Source of the DNA: Planococcus citri
Taxonomy: Eukaryota > Arthropoda > Insecta > Hemiptera > Pseudococcidae
Reading direction: 5' to 3'
Assembly: GCF_950023065.1 (NCBI RefSeq)
Contig: NC_088677.1
Span: forward strand, 11,364,001-11,428,000
Length of the DNA stretch: 64,000 nucleotides
Below the pieces are notes generated by a model. The model did no database searches. It was not told the origin of the DNA and saw only the letters and a list, made by a program, of their open reading frames with translations. Both the position numbers and the translations under genes were made by a program. Shown piece by piece: positions 47,743 through 61,763 of this stretch (positions are counted from its first letter, which is position 1; each line of letters starts with the position of its first letter).

Positions 47743-48156
47743 ATTTTCCAAAATAAAAATAAATTACGATATTTCGTGTATGTCTGAGGTGAGATTATAT
47801 TGATCATACCATCAAGATTTGTTGAAGAAATATTCAAAAGCATAGAGCATTAGATCACCCAATAAACAAAAGGTAAATTCAAAAACTCTCTTGCAATCAG
47901 CGAATAGCTAATGAATCTTACCTTCGGAACGTTTTGAAAAACGAATTGATTCCGGGAACATAGTAATTTTTCAAAATAAAAATAAATTACGATATTTCGT
48001 GTATGTCTGAGGTGAGATTATATTGATCATACCATCAAGATTTGTTGAAGAAATATTCAAAAGCATAGAGCATTAGATCACCCAATAAGCAAAAGGTAAA
48101 TTCAAAAACTCTCTCGCAATCAGCGAATAGCTAATGAATCTTACCTTCGGAACGTT
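47743..48156. repeat. Direct duplication of about 190 bp
   Basis: Copies at 47,743-47,933 and 47,963-48,156 are almost identical. Each ends ttaccttcggaacgtt and contains gcaatcagcgaatagctaat, a word typical of the left-hand units. The stretch 47,560-48,160 is therefore left-type sequence inside the right array. Confidence 0.75.
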
Positions 48157-48159
48157 GGA

Positions 48160-48880
48160 GCATTTTGACACATCACGATCGTCCTCTTTGTGTGCCGTAC
48201 GAAAATGGCGCCTATACATTTTATAACCATACCGAACCGAGAATACCTATTTTTCCTCTACACTTCGATAATTTCATTGTTAAAATGCTGCCAAGCTTTT
48301 TTCATATGAGATTTAAGTACCGCAACTTGGTTTTTGCATAAATTATTCAATTTCAAAACCATCCACCATCGACATCGAATCGATATTCGTCACGTTTCAA
48401 ACCATCACAGTTCGCGCCCTCGCTTCGCGCGGGCTGCTCACCTCTTGCCTCTCCCCCTCCTCCAAAATATTAAAAATAGTTTCCCTGAAAATTCAAAATA
48501 TTACACATCGATGAAGTCGAATCCTAATTATCAATTATCAATGTTCACTTTTTTGACTTACCCCATAGCACTAATTTAGGGGACAAGTCAGAACAAGCGA
48601 TATAAATAATGAATAATTGGAAATTTAAAAAAATTGAATATTCGGGGTTTTACATTATTGTTTTAGGAATACTTTAAGGACCTATTTGGATCATGTGATC
48701 ACGAGGTAGACGTTGACGTAACCGAGGGAATCGGTCGCATACGTTTATGTAAGTTTGAATGTTTAACGCCTTCCAAATTAGCCAATCTTCGTTGTCCATG
48801 TAAAGGGGACTGCCTCTGAATGCCAAAAGGGTTGTATTTATCGTATATCTAATCCAGACATTTCATGCCCATAAAATTAC
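48160..48880. other. Array break without assignable gene
   Basis: No array landmarks are seen. The stretch cgccctcgcttcgcgcgggc near 48,415 stands out from the AT-rich surroundings. The short plus-strand frame at 48,334-48,579 has no splice or start context that I trust. Confidence 0.3.
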
Positions 48881-50886
48881 ATATTTCGACCGTTTTCAGC
48901 ATATTTTATATTGCTTTTCAAAAAAATAAGTATTCAAAACTCTCTTAATGGAGTTTGAAGTGTGCCATGATAGAATAATGTACGTACGTACGTAGGTATA
49001 AAGGAAACATAAAATCGTTAATTGATTTTCATGTGGACCTTATTGTAAAATTTCCAAGTTTTGAAAATTCTCCAGTTCGTTTTCCTATACCAGTGAAACA
49101 TCATTATTTCATATAACGATATCTTTCACTTGAAGAAGAAAAAATACTTACTTACAATTTTGCACACCGAATTAAACGGTATACATAAATAAGGCAGCAA
49201 GCTTTGTGGTATACTCGGTGGTGGCGGGGGGTATTGGAGTGATTTTCAAGATCACTTTGAAAACTCATTTTGAATTGATTTTTTGGGTGATTCCATATCA
49301 AATGAACCCAGTTTTTGATTTAAAAGTCCTCCGAATCTGCTGAAGAAGTGTTTATATGCTCTTCACATTTGGATAGTGAGAACATGGCTATCGTTGACCC
49401 TCACCCACCCTTAGGGCAGGTGCAGTAAAGTGGTGAAAGTTTCTCGTCTTGGTACCCAACTTTGGGGTAGAATTGCAAAGAGAGAGATCTGCTGCGACTT
49501 GGAAATATTTGTAACTTTTAAAAAAAAAGTAATGATTGAGAGTGGGTTTAAAAGTATTCACCAAATAAGTAGTATTTCATAAGTTCAAAGGTGAACTTTT
49601 TGTGAGCCTGCTCAGTTGTTGAAAGTTTGCCAAATTTAAGAGTCATGATTCGAGATTTTGAAGAAGAATCTAAGAAGCGTACATTTCCATGGTCACTTAT
49701 AACTGTGAACCTTTTGTAATGCAATTCTCATAATGTGAAGAAGAGGAGGAGGAGGGGGTTCAAAGGCTCAAAATTTCGGTCACCATATTTGAAAAAAAAA
49801 GTTGAATATCGTGCGAAATGTCGTTTCAAACGTTTTCAAAATCATTGAATAAGAATACCAGTTAATTTTTTTATATTTGATTTCTCCATCCTCCTCTCCC
49901 ATTTCTTCAATTGGCTGCTTAGATTTTTGGAATATTGAAAAATTGCACGATACACGGTGCATTGCGTTTTTTGGAAAACAGAAAACTGTCTATTGATTTT
50001 CATGTGGTCCTCAATGAAAAATTTCCAAGTTTTGAGAATTCCCCTGTTTGTTTTATACAAGTACATAAGACATTATATGTACATATAATTTATACATCGA
50101 CATCCATTTGAAGAAGAAAAAATACTTACAAAAATTTGTCGGGATTATTCCGTTGCGTTTCTGCAAACCTGCTGTTCTCCATTTGCGAAGAAAAAATAGT
50201 GATTTCAAAATCACTTTGAAACCTCATTTGAATTCATTTTTTGGGTGATTCGATATCAAATGAACCCAGTTTTTGATTCAAGTCCTCCAAATCTGCAGAA
50301 GAATTTTTTATATGCTCTTTGAGTTTTTTTTTCAGCATTCATGTTTCTCGTCTTGATACCCAACTTTTTAGGGTAGATGAAAATGTTGGTAGCTTTTTAA
50401 AAGTAACTGAGACTACATATTTTTAAAAGTATTCGCCAAATATGTACTATTTCAAAAGTTCGAAGTTGAACTTTAAAAAAAAAGATTGTCGTTTATAATG
50501 CATTTATTAGCCAAAAAAATGTTAAATTTATGCAAAATAGACATTGTGTCGTTAGAATGCATTTAACCAGAATACTGTCACAATACGGTTTTTTTTCATT
50601 GCTTTCCGATTAGGTTCTAAACACACACACACAAAAAAGGGAAAAATTACTTACAAAATCATCTTATGTAAAATTGACAACAAAGTAGGTAATCAAATCG
50701 CAGTTAAATTTTTCAAAATTTTGAAATTCCTATCCTATCAATTTTTCTTTGTTAAGAATCGGATTTCCAACAAATCTAATTTTTCAGGATTTTTAAAAAA
50801 TATACCTACAATAATTTTGATTAATAATGATCATTAGAAATGAACCATGGTATGGTTTGTCTTCATTATTTTCGAATTAGGTTCTA

Positions 50887-51565
50887 CAGGGTGTCCGGTG
50901 AGTGGTAGTACAAAAATTAGATTTTGATATAACCGGGTACGATTGAAAAAAAAAACTAGTGTGATGAACAAGTAGCCTATTTTGAAAACTGAAGGGCAAA
51001 ATACGTTTTCAAAACCCCATAAGAGCCAGAATCCAATTTCAACTATGGGGGTCGGTTTGCAAATTGAAGGGGCTACAAATGATTTTTAATTTTAAAAAAT
51101 CGCCATGAAAATAATAATCGCGGAAATGAATACTACAATGAAAAATGAACAAATTTTGTTAAGATCATTTTTTTTCTTATTGTGAAATTTAAAAAGTTTT
51201 TCACGCTCGACAATTTCCGATTTGCTAAAAATTTCATTTAATTAAAATTTTTTGGACTTCAGAAACTTTTTAAATTTTAGAGTAAGGAGAAAAATGATCG
51301 TAATAATTTTTTTTTAGTTTTCGACATATGTGTAGTAGTATTCATTTCCTCGATTATTTTTTTTCATGGCGATTTTTTGAAATTGAGACATTTGCAGCCC
51401 CTTCAATTTGCAAATTGGGCAAAACAATCATCTCAGATAATTTTGTCCATTTTTCAAAGTACTACCGACCCCCCATGGTCAAAATTGGATTTTGAAAACG
51501 TATTTTGTCCCTTCTACTCGTATATTTTCAAAATAGGCAACTTGTTTATCTTACGTTTTTATTAC
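50887..51565. mobile_element. Palindromic mariner-like element B, copy 5 (left end intact)
   Basis: The left end cagggtgtccggtgagtgg is preceded by TA (50,885-50,886). Arms meet near 51,230. The right arm reads into cttgtttatcttacg and then loses its end. Reading frames over 51,377-51,867 run out of this element and are not genes. Confidence 0.55.
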
Positions 51566-52689
51566 CTACTCGTACATTATTATTTTTTATACCTAGGTAC
51601 ATTGATGCATTTGAAGAAGAAAAACTACTTACAATTTTTCACACTGAATTTGCCGGGTCCACAACGTTTTTCTATAAATGTATCCTCTTCAAATTTGGAA
51701 TGTGTGAACATCGCTGTAGCCGACCCTCAACCCTCACTTTCCATTGGGACAGAATAAGTGAAATTGTTTTTTCTTGGCAATTAAAAGTTTCTTGTCTTGA
51801 TACCCAACTTTGGAGTAGAATTGCTAAAAGAGAGCTGTGGCAATTTCAAAATGTTTGTAGCTTTTAAGAATGATTGAAAGTGTTTTTAAAAGTATTCGCC
51901 TAGTATTTCAAAAGTTCAAAGTTCAACTTTTTGTGAGCCTCCTCGGTTGTTGAAAGTTCGTTGAATTTTGGAGTCGTGATTAGAGAATTCGAAGACCAGG
52001 AAGCATACATTTTCATGGTAATTTAAAACTGAATGCAATTCTCAAAAACCGAAGAGTAGGTGGAGGGGAGGGGGGGTGTCAAATCCTCAAAATTTCGGTG
52101 AACTTACGTATTAAAAGAAATGTCGTTTCATACGTTTTCGAGAGCATTGAATAGAAGCTCATTTTTAAAATTTGACTTCTTCATCCTCCTCTCCCACCTC
52201 TTCATTGGCTGCTCAGATTTTTGTAAAATTGAAAAATTGCAGGGTACATGTTGTATTGTGTTTTTTGGAAAACTGAAAACTGTCAATTGATTTTCATCTG
52301 GCCCTTGAGGTATTGTAAAATTTCCAAGTTTTGGGAATTCCCCTTGTTCGTTTTATACTCGTACACCTACCTACCAATAAAACATTGTTACATCAACATC
52401 CATTTGAAGAAGAAAAAATACTTACAATTTTGTACTTTTTTGTCGGGATCATTCTGTAGTATTTCTACAATTTAGGTACTCGGTTTGAGAGAAAAAAATA
52501 TAGTGATTTCAAAATCACTTTGAAAACTCGTTTGAATTCATATTTTGGGTGATTCCATATCAAATGAACCCAGTTTTTGATTTAAGTCCTCCGAATCTGC
52601 TGAAGAATTTCTTATTTATGCGTTTCACATTTGGAAAGTGTGAACATCGCTATCGTTGATTCTCATCCTCCCTTAGAGGACAGGTGAAG

Positions 52690-52960
52690 GGAAGTTGTAT
52701 TTTTTCCCAGAATTGAAAAACTGAATTCTCTAATTATATTTTTAAGATCTTAAACACTTTGAAAATCATTTCTTTGAACCAAATTTCCGAAATCAAAATT
52801 TTGAAGTTCATTGCTTCCACTATACATTTATTTCATACGTAGGTTTCGTCACTGAAAATTTGAAAATCGTAGTCTGCAGAATTTCAAATTCGGCACAGGA
52901 AGCGTTGAAACCTAATTTTATATTTTTTTTCATTCTATTTTTTCGAAATTCTAACAAAAT
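52690..52960. other. Array break, nothing recognised
   Basis: This is AT-rich sequence without array landmarks, long frames or inverted repeats. Confidence 0.3.
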
Positions 52961-55900
52961 TTCAAAATCGAAAAAGTATAGGACTTAAGTAGGACTTTTA
53001 GCAGGACTTTCAGCAGCTGATTTTGCTCATAAAATAATACAAAATGCCTATGCATTCAGAAAGCCTGAAATATGTCGTTTATAATGAATTTTTTTATAAG
53101 CCAAAAAAATGCTAAATATGCAAACAGCGTGGTTTCATTTTCATTATTTTCCAATTAGGGTTGTATGTATAAAACACCAAAAAAAAAAAAAGGATAATTA
53201 CTTACTTACAATGCCTGTGCAAATTTCGGGTACAAGTGCAGAAAATCTCATGTTATTATTTTCGAGTTTTTGGAATTCTTCGATTCGTTTTACTCCAAAA
53301 CATTACAATCGACGAAAGAAGAAAAAATATTTACAATTTTACACACACGAATTCAATAACGATGATCACTTTGGAAGCTCATTTAGAGTCGGTTTTTGGG
53401 ATATTCCATGTTAAATGATTTCACTTCTTGATTTAGATCCTCCGGATCGACTCGACTACTTATATAAATATGCTCTTCACATGTGGAAAGTCTGAGCATG
53501 GCTATTGTTGACCCTCGTCCTCCCTTGGGACAGGTGAAATGAAGTTTGTTTTTTCCTATCATTCGAAGTTTCTCGTCTTGGGACCCAGAACTTTGGGGTA
53601 GAATTACAATAAAGAAAGGGAGTTGTTGTAATTCGGAAAAAATTGAGTGTAGATTTTTTAAAATTGGGTTGAGAGTGGGGTTTGAAGTACATTATTCGCC
53701 AAGTACTTTCAAAAATTCAATGTTCAACTTTTTGTACGCCTGCTCAGTTGTTGAAAGTTTGCCAAATTTTAGAATCATGTTCGAGAATTTGAAGAAAAAT
53801 CTACTTAGGTACCTACCTACTCGTAGGAAGTGTACATTTTCATGGTAAGTTGATTGACGTATATCGATTTTCAAGGAAAAGTGAGTCTTCAAAATTTCTT
53901 CAATCGAGTTCGAAGTGTTCCTTGATAAAAAAAAATACATATTTTCCTTGATGATAATTTATGTACGAAGCAAACAGAAAATCGTTGATCCATTTTCATA
54001 TGGCCATGGCCTTTATTACTGTAAAATTTCCATGTTTTGGAAATCCTTCGATTCGTTTTAAAACATTGTTTGATTATGCGTCGACAATTGACATCCATTT
54101 ACCATTTGAAGAAGAAAAAATACTTACAATTTTGTACACTGAATTGGTCGGGGTTAGTTGCGATCATGTTTGTGTGATCGGTTTCGGGAAAAAATTAGAG
54201 TGGTTTTTAAAATCACTTTGAAAACTCATTTGAATTCAGATTTTGGGGCATTCCATATCAAACGATCCCAGTTTTCGGTTTAGGTCCTCTAAATCGGCTC
54301 TAGTACATATTTTTGTATAAATGCTCTTCACATTTGGAAAGTGTGATCATCGCTATCTTCTTTGACCTTCACCCTCCCTTATTGGTACGTTGGGACAGGT
54401 GAAGTGAAGTGATTTTCCTATAGCATTTAAAATATGTATGAAGCGAACAGAAAATCGTTTGTGATTTTCATGTGGCCTTTACTGTAAAATCTCCAAGTTT
54501 GGGGAATTCTTCTGTTCGTTTTTATACCTATAAACATTATTATTTATGCGTCGACAATCGACATCCATTTGAAGAAAAAAAACGACTTACAATTTTCACT
54601 CTGAGAATAACAAGAATCTGTAGAACTCTGGAGGGTTAGCTGAGGGTGAGGATTCTTTTGTATATTTTGAATCTTCATCCTATCTAGCTGGGCCAGCGGG
54701 GAAGTGGAGAGATAGGTCGAGTATTCGTGACGTCAGTCATTCGCGTCAGAACAAATGATCGACTCTTAATGGCGAACGACTGAATCAATCTCTGTGAATT
54801 TCACAGAGTCGAAAATTCTGAAACTTACGTTTTGTGATTTTATGTCGTTCCTAATGCATTTTTCTTATAAGCCAAAAAATACGCCGTAGTACTTACCTAT
54901 GTTTTTCCCCCTATTTTTTTCCAATCAAAACGAGAAAAATTACTTACAAACAGCGTAATCGAATTTTAGAGGAGTGTGTAAAGGTCGACGAATTGAAGGG
55001 AGTCTAGTTTTCACTGAAAATCCGTTTTTTGATGGTGAGTAGAACTTCTTGTGAAGAGCTATTTATCACCAATGTTCGGATTTCATTATTCAGGTGTATA
55101 AAACTTTCTTCATTTACTGACGTACATCGCTTTTTAAAAAAAATGTGTCTTCAAAATTCCTTTAATAGTACATAAGGTCATATAAAACCAGAAAAAAAAG
55201 TTACTTACAAATACCATAATCAAATTGAAAAAACTATCAATTTAGAAACGTCATTTTTTTCTACTGTATAAAGGAAACAAGAAAAAGTCAATTGATTTTC
55301 ATACGGCCTTTATTGTAAAATTTCCGAGTTTTGGGAATTCTTCGATTTGATTTACACAAAAACATTACAATCGATGAAAGAAGAAAAAGTACTTACAATT
55401 TTGTACACCGAATTGATGTTCAAAATCACTTTGGAAAAGCTCTTGCGTATTCAGTTTTTGAGGCATTCCGTGTCAAATGATCCCAATTCTTGATTTAGAT
55501 CCTGCGAATCAACTCGAGTTATAAAATAAGCTCTACACATTTGGAAAGTCTGAGCATGGCTATTGTTGACCCTCACTTCCCTTGGGGCAGGTGAAATGAG
55601 ATTTGTTTTTTCATAGCATTCGAAGTTTCTCGTCTTGGTGTCCAAAACTTTGAGGTAGAATTGCGAAAAAAGAGTAGAGTTGTTGCAATTCGGAAAAAAT
55701 TGTGTGTAGATTTTTAAAATTAGGTTGAGAGTGGGTTTTGAAGTATGGTACCTTATTCGCCAAGTATTTCAAAAATTCAAAGTTCAACTTTTGGTCCATG
55801 TTAAAACCAGAATACTATAGTATGTTTTTTTTTTCATTATTTTCCAATTAGGTTGAATAAAACACACAAAAAAACAAGAAGAATTACTTACTTACGAATG

Positions 55901-56764
55901 ATTATGTAAGTATATTTAAGGCGTGATTGTCCCGAATTCAGTCATCATCCAGACATTGTATGCCCATAAAATGACATATTTTGACCGTTTTCAAAATATT
56001 TTATATCGCTTTTCAAAAAAAAAAAAAAAAAAATGAGTATTCAAAATTCTCTCAATGGAGTTTGAAGTGTGCCATGATAGAATAATATACGTACGTACTT
56101 ACGTACAAAAGAAACCGAAAATCGTTAATTGATTTTCATGTGGACCTTATTGTAAAATTTCCAAGTTTTAAAAATTCTCCAGTTCGTTTTATATACATAC
56201 CAGTAAAACATCATTATTTCAATCGATATCTTCTATTTGAAGAAGAAAAAATACTTACAATTTTGCACACTGCATCCAAACGGTATAATGTACTTAACGC
56301 ACTTATAGCTTCGTGGTATAAGGTACTTGGTTGGGAGAGGGGGTGGGTATTAGAGTGATTTTCAAAATCCCTATGAAAACTCATTTTGAATTCATTTTTT
56401 GGGTCATTCCATGTCAAATGAACCCAATTTTTGATTTTAGTCCTCCGAATCTGCTGAAGAATTTTTTATACGTTCTTCACATTTGGAAAGTGGGATTGCT
56501 ATCGTTGAACCTCACCCTGTGGTGTTTTTTCCTATAGCATTTATAAAGTTTCTCGTCTTGGTTCCCAACTTTGGGGTAGAATTGCAAAGAAGGAGAGCTG
56601 CTGCAATTTGGAAATATTCGTAGCTTTTTAAACAGGAAATTGAGAGTGGTTTTGAATGTATTCGCCAAATAGGTAAGTATTTCATAAGTTCAAAGGTGAA
56701 CTTTTTGTGAGCCTGCTCAGTTGTTGAAAGTCTGACAAATTTAAGAGTCATGATTCGAGAATTT

Positions 56765-56813
56765 GAAGAAGAATCTACGAAGCGTACAATGTACGCTTCG
56801 TAGATTCTTCTTC
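56765..56813. repeat. Perfect 23 bp inverted repeat with 3 bp loop
   Basis: The array word gaagaagaatctacgaagcg with three more bases is followed after aat by its exact complement. Other array copies have ttttcatggtaac after the same word, so the second arm is a local inverted copy. Confidence 0.8.
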
Positions 56814-57800
56814 AATGGTAACTTATAACTGTGAACCTTTTGTGGTGCAGTTCTCGTAACGTAAAGAGGAGGAAAAGGAGGATGAGGAGGTGGAGAAGAG
56901 GGGGGGTTCAAAGCCTCAAAATTTCGGTCACCGTATTTGAGAAAAATGTTGAATATATCGTGCGAAATGTCGTTTCAAACGTTTTCCAGAGCATTGAATA
57001 CGAATACCAGTTATTTTTTTTAAATTTTACTTCTTCATCCTTCTCTCCCATTTCTTTATTGGCTGCTTAGATTTTTGGAATATTGAAAAATTACTCGATA
57101 CACGGTGTATTGCGTTTTTTGGGAAACAGAAAACTGACGATTGATTTTCATGTGGTCCTCATTGAAAAATTTCCAAGTTTTGGGAATTCTCCTGTTCGTT
57201 TTATGCTAATAAAACACTGTACTCGTATAATTCATGCATCGACATCCATTTGAAGAAGAAAAAATACTTACCAAAATTTGTCGGGATTATTCCGTTGCTT
57301 TTCAGGAAATGTATTATCTGTTATGGCGTTTGCGGGGAAAAAATGTAGAGATTTCAAAATCACTTTGAAAACTCGTTTGAATTCATTTTTTTGGTGATTC
57401 CATATCAAATGACCCCAGTTTATGATTTAAGACCTCCGAATCTGCTGAAGAATTTTTTATATGCTCTTCACATTTGGAAAATGTGAACATCGCTATCGTT
57501 GACCCTCACTCTCCCTTGGGACAGGTGAAGTGATGTTGAGTGTTTTTTCCTAGCATTCAGGTTTCTCATCTTGATACCAAACTTTAGGGTAGATGAAAAT
57601 GTTGGTAGCTTTTTAAAAGTAATTGTGAGTAGTTTTACAAGTATTCGTCAAATATGTATTTCAAAAGTTCGAAGTTGAACTCCTCGTCCATCTCAGCGAT
57701 AAATTAATAAATTTTTGAGATTTTCTTTTTTGCAGAGAACTTAGATGCGTCTTCTTCTGATGCATTTTTTCTGCTCTGAGTAGGTATCATTAGGTAGGTA

Positions 57801-57960
57801 CTAGAAGTAAAATTCTCGACCAAAGCCATCAGGTTCGAGAATATCTTCGAATGTTGACGAATGCAGTGTTCAATGTTGTCTTTCTTCGGTCGCTTAGACC
57901 GTAGACGGTATCACCTCGTCCATTTCTGCTGCACGTTCAGAGGCTGTTGATCCCTGATCG
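57801..57960 (-). pseudogene. Broken copy of the terminal KRPKK exon
   Basis: This aligns with 61,764-61,914. The start DQGSTASERAAEMDEVIPS is open; a 7 nt insertion then gives a stop, and a later 2 nt insertion restores the original frame length (160 nt against 151). The acceptor (TTTTTATAG) is kept. Confidence 0.5.
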
Positions 57961-58794
57961 CTATAAAAACAATAATTAAAAACGAAATTGTTCAGGGTGT
58001 CTATAACATAATTTCAAAATGAATAAGTAGGATTTGAGTAGGACTTTTAGCAGGACTTTCAGCCGGTGATTTTGCACATGTACATATAATAGATACCTAC
58101 CTACCTATCTATGCATTCAGAAAACCTGAAATATATCTTTAATAACGTATTTTTTTATAAGCCAAAAAAAAAAAAATGCTAAATATGCAAAATCGACAAT
58201 GTGTCGTTTGGAATGCATGTTTTAACCAGAATACCATAGCATGGTTTTAATTTAATTATTTTCCAATTAGGTTTGTAAAAAACACACAAAAAAAAGAATA
58301 ACTTACTTACAATGTCTGTGCAAATTTCGGGTGCAAACGCATCATTTAATTCGGACATTTATGTGCATAGAATGACAGATTTTGACAATTTTTAGCATAT
58401 TTTGAAAATTTTGACCAACATTTCCCTTTTTCAAGCTGTTTTATTCGACGAAATGACTAAAAAAAACAACGATTTTTCTTTACTTATTGACGACGTATCC
58501 AATAAGTCTTCCAAATTCCCTTAAAATATGTTTGTTGTTTTTTTTTTCATTATTTTCCAATCAATTGGGTCGCATTAAACCAAAAAAAAAAAAGTCACTT
58601 ACAAACACCATATTTGAATTGAAAAAACTACCTATCAATTCTAAATTTTAGTTTTTTTCTACTGTGTGAAGGAAACAAAAAATAGTCGATTGATTTTCAT
58701 GCGGCCTTTATTGTAAAATTTCTGAGTTCTGGAAATTCTTCGATTCGTTTTACACCAAAACATTACAATCGACGAAAGAAGAATAAATACTTAC

Positions 58795-58938
58795 AATATT
58801 GTACACCGAATAAATTGACGATGTTCCAAATAAGTTCTTAATTGGGTTCTTGGAGCATTCCATGTCAACTGATCCCAGTTCTTGATTTAGATCCTCCGAG
58901 TCGACTCGAGTACTTATACATATAAATATGCTCTTCAC
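58795..58938 (-). CDS. Exon-like frame with DSEDLNQELGS, open to donor
   Basis: The minus strand is open from about 58,938 to an ATT|GTAAGT donor at 58,795: STRVDSEDLNQELGSV, DMECSKNPIKNLFG, SVYNI. The core (V/A)DS(E/D/Q)DLNQ(E/K)(L/V)GSFDMEC reads in the same frame near 53,440, 55,500, 57,430 and 62,920, with amino-acid changes but usually a stop after KN. This repeated openness suggests a coding ancestor; most copies are dead. Confidence 0.33.
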
Positions 58939-60374
58939 ATTTGGAAAGTCTGATCATGGCTATTGTTGATCCTCACTCTCCCTTGGGACAGGTGAAATGA
59001 GGTTAGTTTTTTTTTATAGCATTCGAAGTTTCTCGTCTTTGGTACCCAAAACTTTGGGGTAGAATTTCAAAGAAAGTGAGTTGTAATTCGGAAAAAATTG
59101 AGCGTAGATTTTTTAAAATTATGTTGAGAGTTGGTTTTGAAGTACGTATTCGCCAAGTATTTCAAAAATTCAAAGTTCAACTTTTTGTAAACCTGCTCAG
59201 TTGTTGAAAGATTGCCAGATTTTAGAGTCATGATTCAAGAATTTGAAAACATTTACTTAGGTACCTACTCGTAGGAAGCGTACATTTTCATGGTAACTTG
59301 ATTGACGTAGATCGCTGTTCAAGGTTGATCGAGTTCGAAGTGATTTTCCTTGATAATAATTTATGTATGAAGCAAACAGAAAATCGTTGATTGATTTTAA
59401 TATGGTCATGGCCTTCATTACTGTAAAATTTCCATGTTTTGGGAATTCTTCGATTCGTTTTACACCGAAACATTGTTTAATTATTCGTCGAAAATTGACA
59501 TCCATTTGAAGAAGAACAAATACTTACAATTTTGTACACTGAATTTGTCGGAGTGGATGCTCGTCCGTGATGTTTGCGTAATGGGGTTTCTGAAAAAAAA
59601 ACTATAGTGGCTTTTAAAATCACTTTGAAAACTCATTTGAATTCAGATTTTGGGTTATTCCATGTCAAATGATCCCAGTTTTTGATTTAGGTCCTCCAAA
59701 TCGACTCTTGCATTTTTGTATATGCTTTTCACATTTGGAAAGTGTTTTCATCGCTATCTTCTTTGACCTTCGCCCTCTCTTGGTACGTTGGGACAGGTGA
59801 AGTGAAGTGATTTTCCTAGCATTTAAAATAATATGTATGAAGCAAACAGAAAATCGTTTGTGATTTTCATGTGGCCTTTACTGTAACATCTCCAAGTTTG
59901 GGGAATTCTTCTGTTCGTTTTATACCTATAAACATTATTATTTATGCGTCGACAATCGACATCCGTTTGAAGAAAAAAAACGACTTACAATTTTCACTCT
60001 GCGAATAAAAAGAATCTGCTGAATCCATTTTTTATAAGCCGAAAAATACTAAATATGCGAAATTGACATTGTGTCGTTGGAATGCATTCTGTACCTAACC
60101 AGAATACCATAGTTCGTGGTACCTATGTTTTTCCTCATTTTTGTCCAATTAGGTTGTGTAAAACGCACACAAAAAGAGAAAAATTACTTAATAAAAGCAG
60201 CATAATGGAATTTTAGAATGGTTTTTTAACATTATTATCGAATTACCTTGTATAAAATACAAAAAAAAAAAAAATTACCTACTTACAAACAACATAGGCT
60301 TATCGAATTACGATTGAATGACTCAAGTGAGGATTTTTTTTTTGTTAATCATTTTATCGAATACTTTCACTTTG

Positions 60375-60600
60375 GTCGACATTTTCAAAATATTAAGCTG
60401 AAAACGGCCGAAATATGTCGTTTTATTTTTAAAAATTGAAGGGGCAAAGTTCTTTTGTAAAATCTAAGAGCCAAAATCCAATTCTGACTATTGGATTCAG
60501 TATTGCTTTGAGAAATGAGCAAAATTACCTATTACGACTTTTTGCCTAATTTGAAGATTGAAGGCATTACAAATGATTTTTAATTTCAATTTTGGTAACC
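60375..60600. mobile_element. Palindromic mariner-like element B, left-arm remnant
   Basis: gaaggggcaaag, agagccaaaatcca and tttttgcctaatttg match the left arm of copies 1 and 2. The second arm is missing. Confidence 0.45.
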
Positions 60601-61763
60601 CGATTTTGAAATAATGGCTCCATTAAAATGACAGATTTTCACCATTTTTTTCTGCATATTTTGAAAAATTTTGAGTATCATTCCAAATGATTAAAAAAAC
60701 CACGATTTTTCTTTACTTACCGACGAGCGACGTATCACTTATCAAGAAAAATGAGTCTTTAAAATTCCCTTAATATGTTTTTTCCCCATTATTTTCCAAT
60801 CAAGTAGGTCGTATAAATCCCAAAAAAAGAGAAAAGTTACTTACATTCAAATACCAAGTTCAAAGTTGAATTTTTCGTGAGCCTGCTCAGTTGCTGAAAG
60901 TTTTTCAAATTTAAGAGTCATGATTCGAGAATTTGAAGAAGAATCTAGGAAGCGTACATTTTCATGGTAACTTATAACTATGAAGTATGAACCTTTTGTG
61001 ATGCAATTCTCATAACGAGAAGAAGAAGAGGAGGAGGAGGAGTAGGAGGGGGTTCAAAGCCTCAAAATTTCGGTCACGATATTTGAGAAAAATGATGAAT
61101 ATCGTGCGAAATGTCCTTTCAAACGTTTTCAAAATCATTGAATGCGAATACAAGTTATTTTTTTTTAATTTGACTTCTCCATCCTCCTCTCCCATTTCTT
61201 TATTGGCTGCTTAGATTTTTGGAATATTGAAAAATTACTCGATACACGGTGTATTGCGTTTTTTGGGAAACAGAAAACTGTCGATTGATTTTCATGTGGT
61301 CCTCATTGAAAAATTTCCAAGTTTTGGGAATTCTCCTGTTCGTTTTATACCAATAAAACATTGTATAAATTTATACATCGACATCCATTTGAAGAAGAAA
61401 AAATACTTACAAAAATTTGTCGGGAATTCCGTTGCGTTTTCGGAAATAAGGCCTTAGTGTACGTCGTTCGCGGGGAAAAAATAGAGTGATTTCAAAATCA
61501 CATTGAAAACTCGTTTGAATTCATTTTTTGGGTGATTCCATATCAAATGACAAGTTGAAAATGTTGGTAGCTTTTTAAAAGTACCTAATTGAGAGTTGTC
61601 TTAAGAGTATTCGCCAAATATGTATTTCAAAAGGTCGAAGTTTGAACTCCTCGTCCATCTCAGCAATAAATTAATAAATTTTTGAGATTTTTCTTTTTTG
61701 CAGAGAAATTATAGATGCGTCTTCTTCTGATGCATTTTTTTCTGCTCTGAGTATCATTAGGTA

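Noticed and set aside
51377..51867. Overlapping plus-strand frames of about 120 codons
   Set aside because: They run from the arm of palindromic element B into array repeat, in two frames at once, without a protein-like pattern or splice context.
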